64,000 nt of DNA from EW11 sp035765635 (GCA_035765635.1 DASTWZ010000050.1:1-64000), one strand, 5' to 3'; counted from the first letter of the stretch, positions 1-9,160 are shown. Program-made: numbers and translations. The notes: generated by a model not told the origin, from the letters alone.

Positions 1-76
1 CATCCTACCTTGATCGTTTCTGACTTTGACCCGAGCAGTCGCCCGAGTACCTTTTCAACGTTAGTGTTTATCATAG

Positions 77-112
77 GCCGACAAGTTGGAGCCTCTTGCT
101 CCGCTTGTCGGC
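77..112. repeat. Small stem-loop
   Basis: A 9-bp stem GCCGACAAG (77-85) pairs with CTTGTCGGC (104-112), and inside it GGAGC (88-92) pairs with GCTCC (98-102), leaving a 5-nt loop. It lies just outside the left 144-bp inverted repeat. The first 120 bases of the window show no credible gene. The hairpin could be a terminator or attenuator for a gene upstream of the window, or part of the repeat cluster. There is no U-run after it. Confidence 0.6.
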
Positions 113-122
113 TTCATGGCAT

Positions 123-266
123 CTACCCACTGAGGCTGGCCGTGCTTACATTCTTCATTCTGCGTTCTTACTTCTTCCTTAGCGCGCCGCGGGCGTAGTC
201 TTTGGTTGCAGCTTCGCCGCGCTATGCCTCTTTGCGGCTAAAAAATAGTCGTGATCGAAACCCTGA
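123..266 (-). repeat. Family B repeat, left inverted copy (144 bp)
   Basis: This segment is the reverse complement of 1849-1992. By eye there are 5 differences over 144 ungapped bases. A third copy of 119 of these bases lies at 16556-16674 in the 1849 orientation. It contains the family B boundary motif (GCCTCTTTGCGGCTAAAAAA, read on this strand) and the GAATG/GAAGAATG stretch also seen in family E. No reading frame here looks coding. It forms the left border of a two-gene segment. Confidence 0.9.
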
Positions 267-328
267 TACTCGGCTGGCCCGCCGCACCGCGTTGCTGGAC
301 GAATCGGCATTTCTGCGCACCTTTCTTG

Positions 329-1300
329 ATGCAACTGCTCGGGATTCATCATCTCACGGCCGTCACGGCCGACGTGTCGCGCAACCATGTGTTTTACACG
401 CAGACCCTCGGGCTGCGGCTGGTGAAGAAGTCTGTCAATCAGGACGACGTTTCGGCGTACCACTTGTTTTATGCGGACGGATTGGCGTCGCCCGGAAGCG
501 ATTTGACGTTCTTCGATTGGCCGGTGCCGAATGAGCGCCGAGGCACGCGCAGCATCGTTCGAACAGGTTTGCGCGTGGCGAACGAAGCCACCCTGCGCTG
601 GTGGGTGCAGCATTTCGAACGAGTCGGCGTGAAGACCCAGGCTGTGGCCGAGCGCGATGGGCGGCTTACCTTGGACTTCGAAGATTTCGAAGGGCAGCGC
701 TTAGCCCTCGTCGTCGACGAGACCGGCGCCGCGGCGCATCCGTGGGAAAAGAGTCCGATTCCCAAGGAGCATCAGATCCTCGGTCTCGGGCCGATCACCT
801 TGAGTGTGCCCGAGCTTTCATCGACGGAGCATGTGCTGCTCGCGGTCTTGAACATGAAGCGCGTTCGCCAATACGAGTCCCGCTCGAGCGTCGGCGACAA
901 GACGTCGCAGGTGTATGTCTTTCAAATGAACCAGGGCGGACCTTTCGCGGAACTGCACGTCATGGTCGAACCGCACTTGCCGATCGCGCGACAGGGCGCG
1001 GGCGGCGTGCACCACGTGGCGCTTCGCACCCCGAATGCCGAGGAATACGAGAAATGGATCGAGCGCCTGTCGGAGCTCGGCATGTCGTCGAGCGGACCGG
1101 TTAACCGCTACTATTTCCAAAGCCTGTACTTCCGGGAGCCGAATGGGATTCTGTTCGAAATCGCGACGGACGGCCCGGGTTTTGCCGTCGACGAGCCCCT
1201 GGAAACGCTTGGTGAGCGCCTCGCGCTTCCGCCGTTTCTCGAGGGGCGGCGGGGCGAGATCGAGCGCGGCCTCAAGCCGTTGTCGACGCCGGTGAGTTGA
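329..1300 (+). CDS. VOC/glyoxalase-fold ring-cleaving dioxygenase-like protein
   Basis: The predicted protein has 323 aa with two vicinal-oxygen-chelate halves. The first begins at residues 5-9 (GIHHL) and contains a DLTFFDWP stretch. The second begins near residue 225 (GGVHHVALRT) and ends with the FREPNG and LFEIATD motifs typical of metal-binding VOC strands. The size and two-module plan match the ring-cleaving dioxygenase (MhqO/MhqA-like) family, which acts on hydroquinone-type or related compounds; the substrate here is unknown. I chose ATG at 329 because the first VOC strand follows at once; an in-frame start at 251 would begin inside the upstream repeat. The gene and its small downstream neighbour lie between 144-bp inverted repeats. 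Confidence 0.85.
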   Translation: MQLLGIHHLTAVTADVSRNHVFYTQTLGLRLVKKSVNQDDVSAYHLFYADGLASPGSDLTFFDWPVPNERRGTRSIVRTGLRVANEATLRWWVQHFERVGVKTQAVAERDGRLTLDFEDFEGQRLALVVDETGAAAHPWEKSPIPKEHQILGLGPITLSVPELSSTEHVLLAVLNMKRVRQYESRSSVGDKTSQVYVFQMNQGGPFAELHVMVEPHLPIARQGAGGVHHVALRTPNAEEYEKWIERLSELGMSSSGPVNRYYFQSLYFREPNGILFEIATDGPGFAVDEPLETLGERLALPPFLEGRRGEIERGLKPLSTPVS

Positions 1301-1439
1301 GTGAAAGCGGAGAGACTTGGCTGGCCTTGGCGTTAACAACGTGTCAGGCGAGTATCCGATGGGCTGCTCCGGCAAAACCATCGGAACTGAAAAGGCGAGC
1401 GACGAGATACTTTTCGTGGCCGGCCGAGTCTAACCCTCC

Positions 1440-1814
1440 ATGAAGCGTTTTACCCTTTTGACTGCGATTTTCGCGACGCTCGTCAGCTTCGCTTTGGCCC
1501 AACCTGTTTCCACTTCGAATATCGATCGCGAAAACTTCGCCGATCACAGCGCGCAGGAACTCCGGCAACTGCGCAGCCAGGTCGATGCCGCTGCTCGCGC
1601 CGCGCCGCAAACGGCGCAGGCCCGCTTTGCCCAAGTCTATGACGCCGTCGCGGCCGCCGAGGACGCGCTCGCGCAGGTCAAATCCGCGACCGAGCTGGAC
1701 CTGAACAAGCGCCGCGCCGAGTACGAAGCCGCTCGCACGAATGCCGTCCGCATCTGGAACGAGTTCAAGATCGCGGCGCGAAGCGAGGCCGCGGCCAACC
1801 CAGCGAATCATTAA
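1440..1814 (+). CDS. Small secreted protein of unknown function
   Basis: The 124-aa product starts with a clear signal peptide: positive MKR, a hydrophobic stretch to about residue 20, and a likely cut after AQ/A. The rest is Ala/Arg/Glu-rich and looks helical, with heptad-like stretches over about residues 35-105, so a periplasmic coiled-coil is plausible. I do not recognise the family. It follows the VOC gene by 139 bp and ends 34 bp before the right 144-bp inverted repeat. Codon use resembles its neighbours. No partner or reaction can be inferred. Confidence 0.7.
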   Translation: MKRFTLLTAIFATLVSFALAQPVSTSNIDRENFADHSAQELRQLRSQVDAAARAAPQTAQARFAQVYDAVAAAEDALAQVKSATELDLNKRRAEYEAARTNAVRIWNEFKIAARSEAAANPANH

Positions 1815-1848
1815 ACTGTTGCCGAGAAAGGCACAGCGAGGCGAAGCC

Positions 1849-2355
1849 TCAGGGTTTCGATCACGACCATTTTTTAGCCGCAAAAAGGCATAGCGCGGCG
1901 AAGCTGCAACCAAAGACTACGCCCGCGGCGCGCTAAGGAAGAAGTAAGAATGCAGAATGAAGAATGTAAGCATGGCCAGCCCCAGTGGGTAGGGCGAGCG
2001 GTCCCTCGCGAGCCGCAACCGTGTGAACTAACCTCCGGGTTGAGCCACTCGTCAAAGCGGCTCGCGAGGGACCGTGTCTGATGTCGCCTTCGGCTCGGTA
2101 CGCCCTACCTCGGAAGCCGGCATCCATTTGCAAAAAATCCTCGCGGAATTGAGCGAGTCAGCAGGACAGCAGTTCAAGATACACAAGAGGATATTTATTA
2201 GGCCGACGCGGCTCAGAGATTCTTTGCCTGGCGGCGGGCTGGTCTTCTGATTTGGAGTTACAAACCAAGACCCCAACCGCGTTGTGGAGCGGCCATTGCG
2301 AGCGACCTCGCAAACCCGAAATCCTCTTTGCGCTTTTTGCGCCTCTTTGCGGCTA
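1849..2355. repeat. Family B composite repeat, copy 1 (convergent gap)
   Basis: This fills the 561-bp gap between two convergent genes. It starts with the 144-bp segment inverted at 123-266. Next comes an inner inverted repeat (GGCGAGCGGTCCCTCGCGAG near 1992 against a complementary stretch near 2060-2078), then a CGGAAGCCGGCATCCATTTG stretch shared with copy 2. The core near 2250-2268 reads TTTGGAGTTACAAACC, which is reversed relative to copies 2 and 3. It ends with GCCTCTTTGCGGCTA at 2341-2355. Together the outer parts can form a very long imperfect hairpin. I see no gene in it. Confidence 0.85.
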
Positions 2356-2375
2356 CAGTTTTTTTTGAAACCGCT

Positions 2376-4784
2376 CTAGCGAGCTTCGGCGATGGCTGAC
2401 TCGACCGCCGCCATGAGCTCCGCGGCGCGTTGATCGAGGAGATGTTTTCCTTCCGTTCCGATGTCGCGCGGCTTCGTGTCGACCACCGTGATATTTCCGA
2501 CGACGCGTCCGAGTTTGTTGCGCAATGGCACCGTTCCGTAGAAGCGAATGCCGCGCTCGGTGAGAGGATTGTACGACGAGAGATTTTTGTCCTTCGTGAT
2601 GTCCTCCACAACGTAGAGTTCGTCGGTCGAATGCGGAGGCGCGATGAATTGAGGCTCCTCCGCGTTGACATTGGTCACGTCCGCTTCGTGGCTCGAAAAG
2701 TTTTTCCAAAAGCCTTTGTCGGTCGCGGAAATCGAGATTAGGGAAAGCGGCACGCTGAAACGTTGGGCGAGGTCGCGACTGACCACATCGAAGTATTCTC
2801 CCGGCTCGCGATCGCGCAGGTTCAAAGGCGGGCAGTACGCTTCGCTCCCGTCTTGCGCGGATGCCTCGGCGGCTTTGTTGGCGACGGCGATCTGAGGATC
2901 CGATTTGCTCGCGGCGCTCTCGTGCACCAAGCGCTCGATCTGTCGAACGGCGTCGCTCAAGTGGGCGACGATGGCATCCGGGGTAGGCCGGCGCAGGCGG
3001 GCTTTGATGTCCTCGAAGTTCATCTCCCGGTCCCACACGCCGACGAGCAGCTTCACGTTCGGGCAACCCTCGCGAATTCGACGGCAGAGTTGGCGCGTGC
3101 CGAGCAACGCGGCTGGCGGAAGCGCGGAGATGAATGCGACCTGGATGTCGTGTTGTTTAATCCATTGGACCGAATCTTCCGGGTGAACCGTGACCGGCAC
3201 GACCTCGGTCTCGATGCCGCGGACGCGCAGCAAGTGCTGCAGCATGAGCGCGACAACTTCGTCGGCGTCGTCGCGCGCCGGCATGCCGAAGACGATCGGC
3301 GTGGCGGTGCGTTCGTCATCGGTGAGCGACGCTGGCGCGGACGCCGAAGCGCTGGCGTTCTCGTCTTCGTCGCCTTTCCCGCGCGACTTTGGAAACGTGT
3401 CGCGTTCGAGGCTGTCGATCAGTTCGCGGCTGGCGTCGAAAATAAAACGTTGGCGCACTTCGGCGAGCGAACCGCTGTGGCGATCGCGTTCCGACATCAG
3501 TAGTGCTGGAACGAATACAGCGTCATAAAATTCGTCGAGTGAGCGCGCCTCGATGTAGTCGTGAGCGATCTCCGCCATTTCGTCCGAGTCCATCGAGAGC
3601 ATGCGCTGATAAAAACGCGCCGACGGTTCGAGCACTGGCTCGCTGCCGAGGAGGACGCTGATGAAGCGAAGGCCCGGCACGTATTTTCCGAGCACCATGA
3701 TGCAGACCGTCAGAGGCGTGGAGAGAAACAAACCCGGCGTCCCCCAGAGCCAGGTCCAGAACACGGCGGCGATGAGCAGCGCGAGATTCGAGATGCCCGT
3801 GCCCTTTCCGTAGAGCCATGGCTCGATGAAATTCGGCGTGACGATTTCCATCAGCACGAAGATCCCGAGGACGTAGAACATTTTTGCCCAGCCCGGCTCG
3901 ACCGCGGCCGCGAGAACCACGGGAAACACCGCCGCGATCCATGGCCCCAGGAAGGGAATGAACCGCAGCAATGTGGCGACGACGCCCCACAACAACGCGT
4001 GGGGAATTCCGATCAAATAGAGTCCGAGGCCGATGGGGATTCCGTAGCAAATGTTCACCGTCAACTGCATCAGCAGGTAGCGCGTGACGCGTTGCGCCGC
4101 ATCGTCGAGCGCTTCGGTGGCGAGATTCAGTTTTCCGGATGAAATGACTTTGATGAAGCGGTCGCGCAGGTCTTCGCGCTGAAAGAGCATCGTGATGACG
4201 AAGACGGCGACGACGATGGCCGTGCCGATCGGGCGCACCAGGGATCCGAGCAAAGCCTGCAACGCTTCGGCCCGGGAGGTCGCGCGATGCGTGACCTCGA
4301 CGGCAACGGGCTTGGCTTGTTTTTGCCCCTCCGATTTTGGCGGGGCGACCGGCGGTGGCTCGACCGTGGGATTTTCGATGTCGCGTCTGACCTTGTTGAG
4401 CAGATCGCTGAAGCGCGTGACGGAGTCGGGATCCGGTTGGGTTTTGATGCGGGCGATCTTGAGCCGGATGTTGACCTCGTAGTTGGGCAACTCGGTCATG
4501 AGACTCGCCACTTGGTTGACGATGAAGAAGGCCACGCCGGCCAGAATCGCCGCGGCGATCGTCACGGTGGTGAGAATGGCGACGGCCTTGGGCATCCCCC
4601 AGCGCGTGAGGCGCACGACGAAAGGCGTGAGCAGGAAAGTGAGCAGGATCGTGAGCGCGATCGGGATGAGGACTTCCTCGCCGATCTTCATCACGGCCAT
4701 GGCGAGAACGAAGCTCGCGAACGTGACGAAGCCGGTGAAGCGCGCGTTATTGGTCGTCAGCTTTACGGGTGGAAGGTCGGGCAC
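2376..4784 (-). CDS. AI-2E family (PerM/TqsA-like) membrane transporter with soluble C-terminal sensor-like region
   Basis: From the GTG at 4784 the protein has about 802 aa. The N-terminal part carries the AI-2E/PerM pattern: an early hydrophobic pair (about residues 18-60), a third segment before a soluble loop, then a block of helices including the conserved FIPFLGPWIAA and GTPGLFLSTPLT stretches. Members are usually 350-400 aa and export autoinducer-2 or other small solutes. Here about 400 more residues follow the membrane part. One section resembles a B12-binding-like Rossmann fold (VFGMPARDDADE to LLVGVWD) and the last resembles a GAF domain. The reading frame stays open upstream through tandem repeats and antisense to the tRNA; that extension is not credible. 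The exact start is uncertain. Confidence 0.8.
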   Translation of the reverse strand: MPDLPPVKLTTNNARFTGFVTFASFVLAMAVMKIGEEVLIPIALTILLTFLLTPFVVRLTRWGMPKAVAILTTVTIAAAILAGVAFFIVNQVASLMTELPNYEVNIRLKIARIKTQPDPDSVTRFSDLLNKVRRDIENPTVEPPPVAPPKSEGQKQAKPVAVEVTHRATSRAEALQALLGSLVRPIGTAIVVAVFVITMLFQREDLRDRFIKVISSGKLNLATEALDDAAQRVTRYLLMQLTVNICYGIPIGLGLYLIGIPHALLWGVVATLLRFIPFLGPWIAAVFPVVLAAAVEPGWAKMFYVLGIFVLMEIVTPNFIEPWLYGKGTGISNLALLIAAVFWTWLWGTPGLFLSTPLTVCIMVLGKYVPGLRFISVLLGSEPVLEPSARFYQRMLSMDSDEMAEIAHDYIEARSLDEFYDAVFVPALLMSERDRHSGSLAEVRQRFIFDASRELIDSLERDTFPKSRGKGDEDENASASASAPASLTDDERTATPIVFGMPARDDADEVVALMLQHLLRVRGIETEVVPVTVHPEDSVQWIKQHDIQVAFISALPPAALLGTRQLCRRIREGCPNVKLLVGVWDREMNFEDIKARLRRPTPDAIVAHLSDAVRQIERLVHESAASKSDPQIAVANKAAEASAQDGSEAYCPPLNLRDREPGEYFDVVSRDLAQRFSVPLSLISISATDKGFWKNFSSHEADVTNVNAEEPQFIAPPHSTDELYVVEDITKDKNLSSYNPLTERGIRFYGTVPLRNKLGRVVGNITVVDTKPRDIGTEGKHLLDQRAAELMAAVESAIAEAR

Positions 4785-5009
4785 GTTGAAATCCCGGAAG
4801 AGTGCGGGAAAAAGTTGCTGGAGAAGCGAGGCTGGAGAAACGAAGCGACAGGAGGAAGCCGGTGGCGAAACGAAGCATCCGGGCGGACCGACATGAAGCT
4901 GTCCAGTTCCTAGGGGAACGACCGCTGCTGCGCTGCCTGCTTTCTCCAATGCTGGCGCGGTAGAGCCGCGCCTTTCCGTTCGCGGTCGTATCGAGTCCGC
5001 GGCTGGCGC

Positions 5010-5050
5010 CGCAATAAATAGGTTGGCAGGCGAGACGCCCGCGCTCCACG
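5010..5050. repeat. Family C repeat fragment
   Basis: The stretch AATAGGTTGGCAGGCGAGAC followed by GCCCGCGCTCC matches the core of the inverted pair at 5235-5298 and 5581-5642. It lies in a 612-bp gene-free region (4785-5396) that otherwise holds the 15-bp tandem array. I see no coding signal in this region. Confidence 0.65.
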
Positions 5051-5109
5051 AACCCACGCTCGCGTGAGTCAGGAGATCCAGCTCAGGCAACGCCGGTCCG
5101 CCGACTCCC

Positions 5110-5244
5110 GCAAACGGAGCGCCCGCCAACGGAACGCCAGGCAACCGAACGCCAGCCAACGGAACGCCAGGCCAACGGAACGCCAGGCAACGGAACGCCA
5201 GCCCAGGGAGCGCCAGGCAACGAAGCGCCAGCAACGGAGCGCCA
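5110..5244. repeat. 15-bp tandem array, about nine units
   Basis: Nine degenerate copies of a unit close to GCCAACGGAACGCCA run head to tail (one copy is 16 nt and one 14 nt). The unit resembles the GGAGCGCCAGCC edge of family C, so the array may have grown from it. Its 15-nt period keeps one reverse-strand frame open as a 5-residue repeat, giving a misleading long frame upstream of the AI-2E gene. Confidence 0.85.
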
Positions 5245-5298
5245 GCCTCCCGGCTGGCCAACCTATTCCTCTGCGCGAAGCGCGCTGTCGGCTTGCCC
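5235..5298. repeat. Family C inverted repeat, left copy
   Basis: This 64-nt stretch is the near reverse complement of 5581-5642. Shared blocks include GGAGCGCC, the CCAACCTATTCC stretch and GCGAAGCGCGCTGTCGGCTT. The pair brackets the serine tRNA gene. It overlaps the end of the 15-bp array. Confidence 0.85.
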
Positions 5299-5396
5299 AG
5301 TCGAAGCCGCAGGCATGCAACGAGTCCGTCTACGTGCTGCGCACTTCGACGGGACAGTCTTCGTCCGCGCTTCGCTTGGCGAAGACTGGCGAAGAC

Positions 5397-5488
<92 letters not shown>

Positions 5489-5580
5489 GGAAGAATCGGG
5501 ACACCCAAACTTCGCCCACCCCGGAGCGCAAGGAATTTTCTCGGCAGAAACGGGAAGGCGCAACGCCACTTGCCGCACCG

Positions 5581-5642
5581 GGGCAAGCCGACAGCGCGCT
5601 TCGCGCGGGAATAGGTTGGCCGGCCGGGAGGCCGGCGCTCCG
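5581..5642. repeat. Family C inverted repeat, right copy
   Basis: This is the partner of 5235-5298 on the other side of the tRNA. It contains AATAGGTTGGCCGGCCGGGA and a GCCGGCGCTCC edge. Shorter relatives lie at 5010-5050 and in the 35.9-36.0 kb gap. Confidence 0.85.
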
Positions 5643-5651
5643 TTTGCGTCT

Positions 5652-5815
5652 TCGATTTACCCCACCGTTTCGCCTCTCCGATCTGCCTCCCCGATTTGCC
5701 CCACCGTTTCGCCTCTCCGTTTCGCTCCACCGTTTTGCCTCTCCTCTTTGCCCTGTTTTGCCTCTCTGATTTGCATCTCCTTTTTGCCTCTCCGCTTTTC
5801 GTCCTCTTTCCGTCC
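5652..5815. repeat. 13-bp pyrimidine-rich tandem array, about twelve units
   Basis: About twelve degenerate units close to CCGTTTCGCCTCT run from 5652 to about 5815; most are exactly 13 nt, a few 11, 12 or 14. The period is not a multiple of three, which argues against coding. It sits in the 543-bp gene-free stretch (5489-6031) between the tRNA gene and the ABC transporter. The last part of that stretch (5816-6031) shows only the possible leader of the binding-protein gene. Confidence 0.85.
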
Positions 5816-6031
5816 TCGAAATTTGAGTTGGTTCGAAGGGCGAGAGGAAGCGTTCACGCGAAACTTCGCCGCTTCCATCCATGCGATTGAGTAAAACAAT
5901 CTTTGCGGGAAAAATTCCTTTTCGCCCAATTGGGGAACGTGGATACGGCTGCACGAATCCCACCCCCTTCTTTGCGCCCGCTGCATAAATCTTTCCGCCT
6001 CGCCCGTGCCGGCTGGTCGCGGGGCGCGGCG

Positions 6032-7393
6032 ATGTTTTCTCCTGGAGCCTGGCTGATTTTGAGCGGCGCGGTTGCGTCGTCTTTGGTCTTTTTGCTTTGG
6101 CCGGCGCCGGCGCGCAGCGGTCGCGCTTTTTGGATTTTCAGTCCGCCAAACGTGAAGCTCTACGAGGCGGCGCTCGACAACTGGAACGCCCAACATCCAC
6201 GCCCTGCCGAGCAGACCCACCTCGCACTGATTCATTATCAAGCTCTCGAGCGGCGGCTGGTTGCGGCCTTCACTTCCGATGCGCCTGTCGCGGACCTGGT
6301 CGAAACAGAAGGCCTCCTCATGGCGCGTTTGTTTGGAGGTCCAGTCGAGGACGTCGGCTTTGTCGATTTGACGGATCGAATCCGTGCCGAGGGACTGAAC
6401 GACGCGATTGTTCCGGCGGCCTTCAGTCAGTGGACCACCCGCGGCCACATCTTCGGTCTGCCGCATGATTTGAATCCGTGCCTCCTCGCGTACCGCGCCG
6501 ATATCGTCGAGGCGGCCGGAATCGATGTCGGGCAAATCGAAACGTGGAACGACTTCCGTCGTGTATTGGCTCCGCTGATACAGGATTTCGACGGCGATGG
6601 GCGGCCCGATCGGTTTCTTCTCAACTTCTGGGAAAGCCAGCGCGATTTGGCGGACGCGCTCTTGCTCCAGGCCGGCGGCGAACTCTTCGATCAAAACGAT
6701 CAGCTGACGCTGGCCAGCGAAGCCAACGCGCGCACGCTCGCCGCGCTCGTGGGCTGGCTCGCGGGTCCCGAACGGTTTTGCGTCGATGCGCCGGAGTTCA
6801 CCGCGGGCGGCGACCGGATGCGGCTCGATGGCACGGTGATCGCCTCGGTTCTGCCGGACTGGCAGGCCGGCACCTGGAAAAACTACATCCCGGGCCTGGC
6901 CGGCAAAGTGAAGCTCATGCCGCTGCCCGCGTGGACTCGCGGCGGACTTCGCACGACGGTGTGGGGCGGCACCGCAGTGGGAATCGCGAAGGCGGCGCCC
7001 AATGTTGAGCTGAGCTGGAAACTCGCGAAGCACCTGTACCTTTCGCCCCAAATCGCGGAGCAACTCTTCCGCACGACGTGCATTCTCTCGCCGGTCAAAG
7101 CGCACTGGGAGCTTCCGGTTTATCATCAGCCCGACGCTTATTTTTCCGGCCAGCGCATTGGTGAAATGTTCATCGCTCAGGCGCCACATGTGCCCGCGCG
7201 GCGCTCGTCGCCGTATCGCCAACTCGCGATGGAACGCGTCACCTCCGCACTCATCGCGTTAAAGGCCTACGCCGTCGCGCACGATCGTTTCGACAGCGCA
7301 TTCCTGCTGCCGGAGGCGCGGCGACTCCTCGCCGAACAGCAGCAGGACCTGGCCGCGCGCATCGCGCGCAACGTGCTCTACCGACTTCCGTGA
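6032..7393 (+). CDS. Extracellular sugar-binding protein of an ABC importer
   Basis: The 453-aa product starts with a hydrophobic segment (about residues 8-26) that is a signal peptide or membrane anchor, with no Cys lipobox. The body fits family 1 solute-binding proteins: an early strand AFWIFSPPNVKLYE, a middle YRADIVEAAGI-ETWNDFRRVLAP region that is very typical, and a GGTAVGIAKAAPNVE-SWKLAKHL region near residues 312-340. It would capture an oligosaccharide outside the inner membrane and hand it to the two permeases, with which it overlaps by 4 nt. I chose ATG at 6032 because the hydrophobic segment follows it; an earlier in-frame start at 5903 would place the signal internally. The sugar is unknown, but the GH39 and GH1 genes downstream suggest a beta-linked glycan. 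Confidence 0.85.
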   Translation: MFSPGAWLILSGAVASSLVFLLWPAPARSGRAFWIFSPPNVKLYEAALDNWNAQHPRPAEQTHLALIHYQALERRLVAAFTSDAPVADLVETEGLLMARLFGGPVEDVGFVDLTDRIRAEGLNDAIVPAAFSQWTTRGHIFGLPHDLNPCLLAYRADIVEAAGIDVGQIETWNDFRRVLAPLIQDFDGDGRPDRFLLNFWESQRDLADALLLQAGGELFDQNDQLTLASEANARTLAALVGWLAGPERFCVDAPEFTAGGDRMRLDGTVIASVLPDWQAGTWKNYIPGLAGKVKLMPLPAWTRGGLRTTVWGGTAVGIAKAAPNVELSWKLAKHLYLSPQIAEQLFRTTCILSPVKAHWELPVYHQPDAYFSGQRIGEMFIAQAPHVPARRSSPYRQLAMERVTSALIALKAYAVAHDRFDSAFLLPEARRLLAEQQQDLAARIARNVLYRLP

Positions 7394-8277
7394 CCATGCG
7401 CGCTTTCGATCGCAGGACTTGGATTCCGTGGATGTTCAGCGCGCCGTTTCTCGTGCTCTTTGCCACGTTCACCGTCTGGCCGCTGTTGCAGTCGTTGCTC
7501 CTTTCCGTGCAGCAGACGTTCGGCCCGAAGCGCACAGTTTTCATCGGATTGAGTAATTTCGCGTTCATCCTGCGCGATCCGCTTTTCTGGCAAGCGCTGG
7601 GCAACACCGCGATCTACACGCTGGGCGCCGTCTGTATCCAAATTTCCACTTCATTGATGCTCGCGCTGCTGCTGAACCGGCCGGGTCTGCGCGGGCGCAG
7701 CTTTTTTCGTCTCGTCTTTTTCGCGCCGTCCCTGGTTGGCCTGGTCTTCGTCGGCGTGCTCTTCACGCTGCTGTTTCAAAAGCGCACCGGTCTGATCAAC
7801 TCCGGCCTGCACGCGATCATTCCGGCGTGGGACCCGGAATTCGCCTGGACCGACAATCATGTGATGGCATCGCTGCTCCTCGCCTCCACGTGGCTCTACG
7901 CGGGTTTCAACATGATCTATTTTCTCGCGGCGCTGCAGAACGTCAGCCGCGAGCAACTCGAGGCGGCCGATCTCGATGGCGCCGGCGCGTGGGGCCGCTT
8001 CTGGCACGTTGTGCTGCCCGAGATTCGACCGGTGCTTTCGTTTGTCACCCTCCTCTCGGTCATCGGCAGCTTCCAACTTTTCGAACTGCCTTGGGTGCTG
8101 CTCAACAACAGCGCAGGACCGGCCAATCGCGGACTCACCGTCGTGATGTATCTTTATCAAACCGGTTTCCTGGTTGGCGACCTGGGCTATGCGAGTGCCA
8201 TTGGCTGGGTGCTCGGCTTGATTCTCGTCCTGGCCGCGCTGGCCCAGACGCGGCTCGCGCGCAACGAGGAAACCTGA
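7390..8277 (+). CDS. Carbohydrate ABC transporter permease (MalF/UgpA-like)
   Basis: The 295-aa protein has six hydrophobic segments, starting near residue 12, and the cytoplasmic EAA loop near residues 193-215 (EAADLDGAGAWGRFWHVVLP) that docks the ATPase. The family works as a heterodimer with a MalG-type permease, here the next gene. The GTG start at 7390 overlaps the TGA of the binding-protein gene, indicating translational coupling; an ATG at 7396 is the alternative. No ATPase gene is found in the locus, so a shared MsiK/UgpC-type ATPase elsewhere is likely. Confidence 0.92.
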   Translation: MTMRAFDRRTWIPWMFSAPFLVLFATFTVWPLLQSLLLSVQQTFGPKRTVFIGLSNFAFILRDPLFWQALGNTAIYTLGAVCIQISTSLMLALLLNRPGLRGRSFFRLVFFAPSLVGLVFVGVLFTLLFQKRTGLINSGLHAIIPAWDPEFAWTDNHVMASLLLASTWLYAGFNMIYFLAALQNVSREQLEAADLDGAGAWGRFWHVVLPEIRPVLSFVTLLSVIGSFQLFELPWVLLNNSAGPANRGLTVVMYLYQTGFLVGDLGYASAIGWVLGLILVLAALAQTRLARNEET

Positions 8278-8302
8278 ACGCAAATTCGCCGCCCCGTTTC
8301 TC

Positions 8303-9160
8303 GTGCACGCTTCCAATCGTCGATTTTCCCTCCTGCCGATTTATCTCACGCTTTCGCTTTTCGCCGCGCTCACCTTGCTGCCATTCGCGTGGATGGTCGC
8401 GGCGGCGCTGAAAAGTCAGGACGATTTTTTCACTTCGATCTTTCTTCCGCCGGGAAGCGGACCATTCGGCGTGGGTTGGGAACGGCTGACCTTGGCGAAC
8501 TTCGCGCGACTCTTCACCGAGTTTCCCGTCGGCCGCGCCATGCTGAATTCGATTTTCTTCTCCACGGTGACGAGTGCTCTCGCGACCGCGGCCTGTGCGA
8601 TGGGCGGTTACGCGCTGGCGAAATTTTCTTTCAAGGGCCGGGCCCTCCTCACTGGCGCTGTGCTTGGCGCCCTGATCGTGCCGACGTCGCTGCTCATCGC
8701 GCCGACCTACAAGCTGCTCTGGCAACTCGGCCTGCTGAACTCTTACGCCGGCCTGATTCTGCCCGCGATCGCGCCGGCCTTCGGCGTGTTTTTATTTCGC
8801 CAAGCGATGCTCAATTCGGTCCCGCGCGAATTGCTCGAAGCGGCGCGGATCGACGGCTGCGGCGAGCTCAGAATTTTCTTCACCGTCGTCGTTCCCCTGA
8901 TCCGACCGATGATCGGCGCGTTCATGCTCATCACGTTTCTCGGCGCCTGGAACAATTTCATCGGCCCGCAGATCGTGCTGCAGGATGCCGAGGCGTTTCC
9001 GCTCTCCGTCGCGATCAACAATCTGCGCGGCCTCCACGGCACCGACTACGGCCTGATCATGGCGGGCACATTGCTCTCCATCGCGCCGGTGATGTGCTTG
9101 TTTCTTCTCCTGCAGAAAGAGTTCATCGCCGGTCTCACCTCCGGGGCGGTCAAAGGCTGA
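8303..9160 (+). CDS. Carbohydrate ABC transporter permease (MalG/UgpE-like)
   Basis: The 285-aa protein has six membrane segments and the EAA loop (LLEAARIDGCGELRIFFTVV, near residues 180-199). It is the second half of the permease pair with the gene 25 bp upstream. The start is GTG at 8303. Its last 11 bases overlap the end of the convergent DUF5060 gene, so the two transcripts share a 3' end and leave no room for a terminator between them. Confidence 0.92.
   Translation: MHASNRRFSLLPIYLTLSLFAALTLLPFAWMVAAALKSQDDFFTSIFLPPGSGPFGVGWERLTLANFARLFTEFPVGRAMLNSIFFSTVTSALATAACAMGGYALAKFSFKGRALLTGAVLGALIVPTSLLIAPTYKLLWQLGLLNSYAGLILPAIAPAFGVFLFRQAMLNSVPRELLEAARIDGCGELRIFFTVVVPLIRPMIGAFMLITFLGAWNNFIGPQIVLQDAEAFPLSVAINNLRGLHGTDYGLIMAGTLLSIAPVMCLFLLLQKEFIAGLTSGAVKG

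Noticed and set aside
123..1992. Insertion sequence or composite transposon
   Set aside because: There is no transposase in or near the segment and no target duplication that I can see; only the inverted repeats support it.
5657..7222. 521-aa minus-strand frame
   Set aside because: It is opposite the sugar-binding protein gene and ends in the 13-bp array; its composition is Arg/Glu/Gly-rich shadow sequence with no domain.
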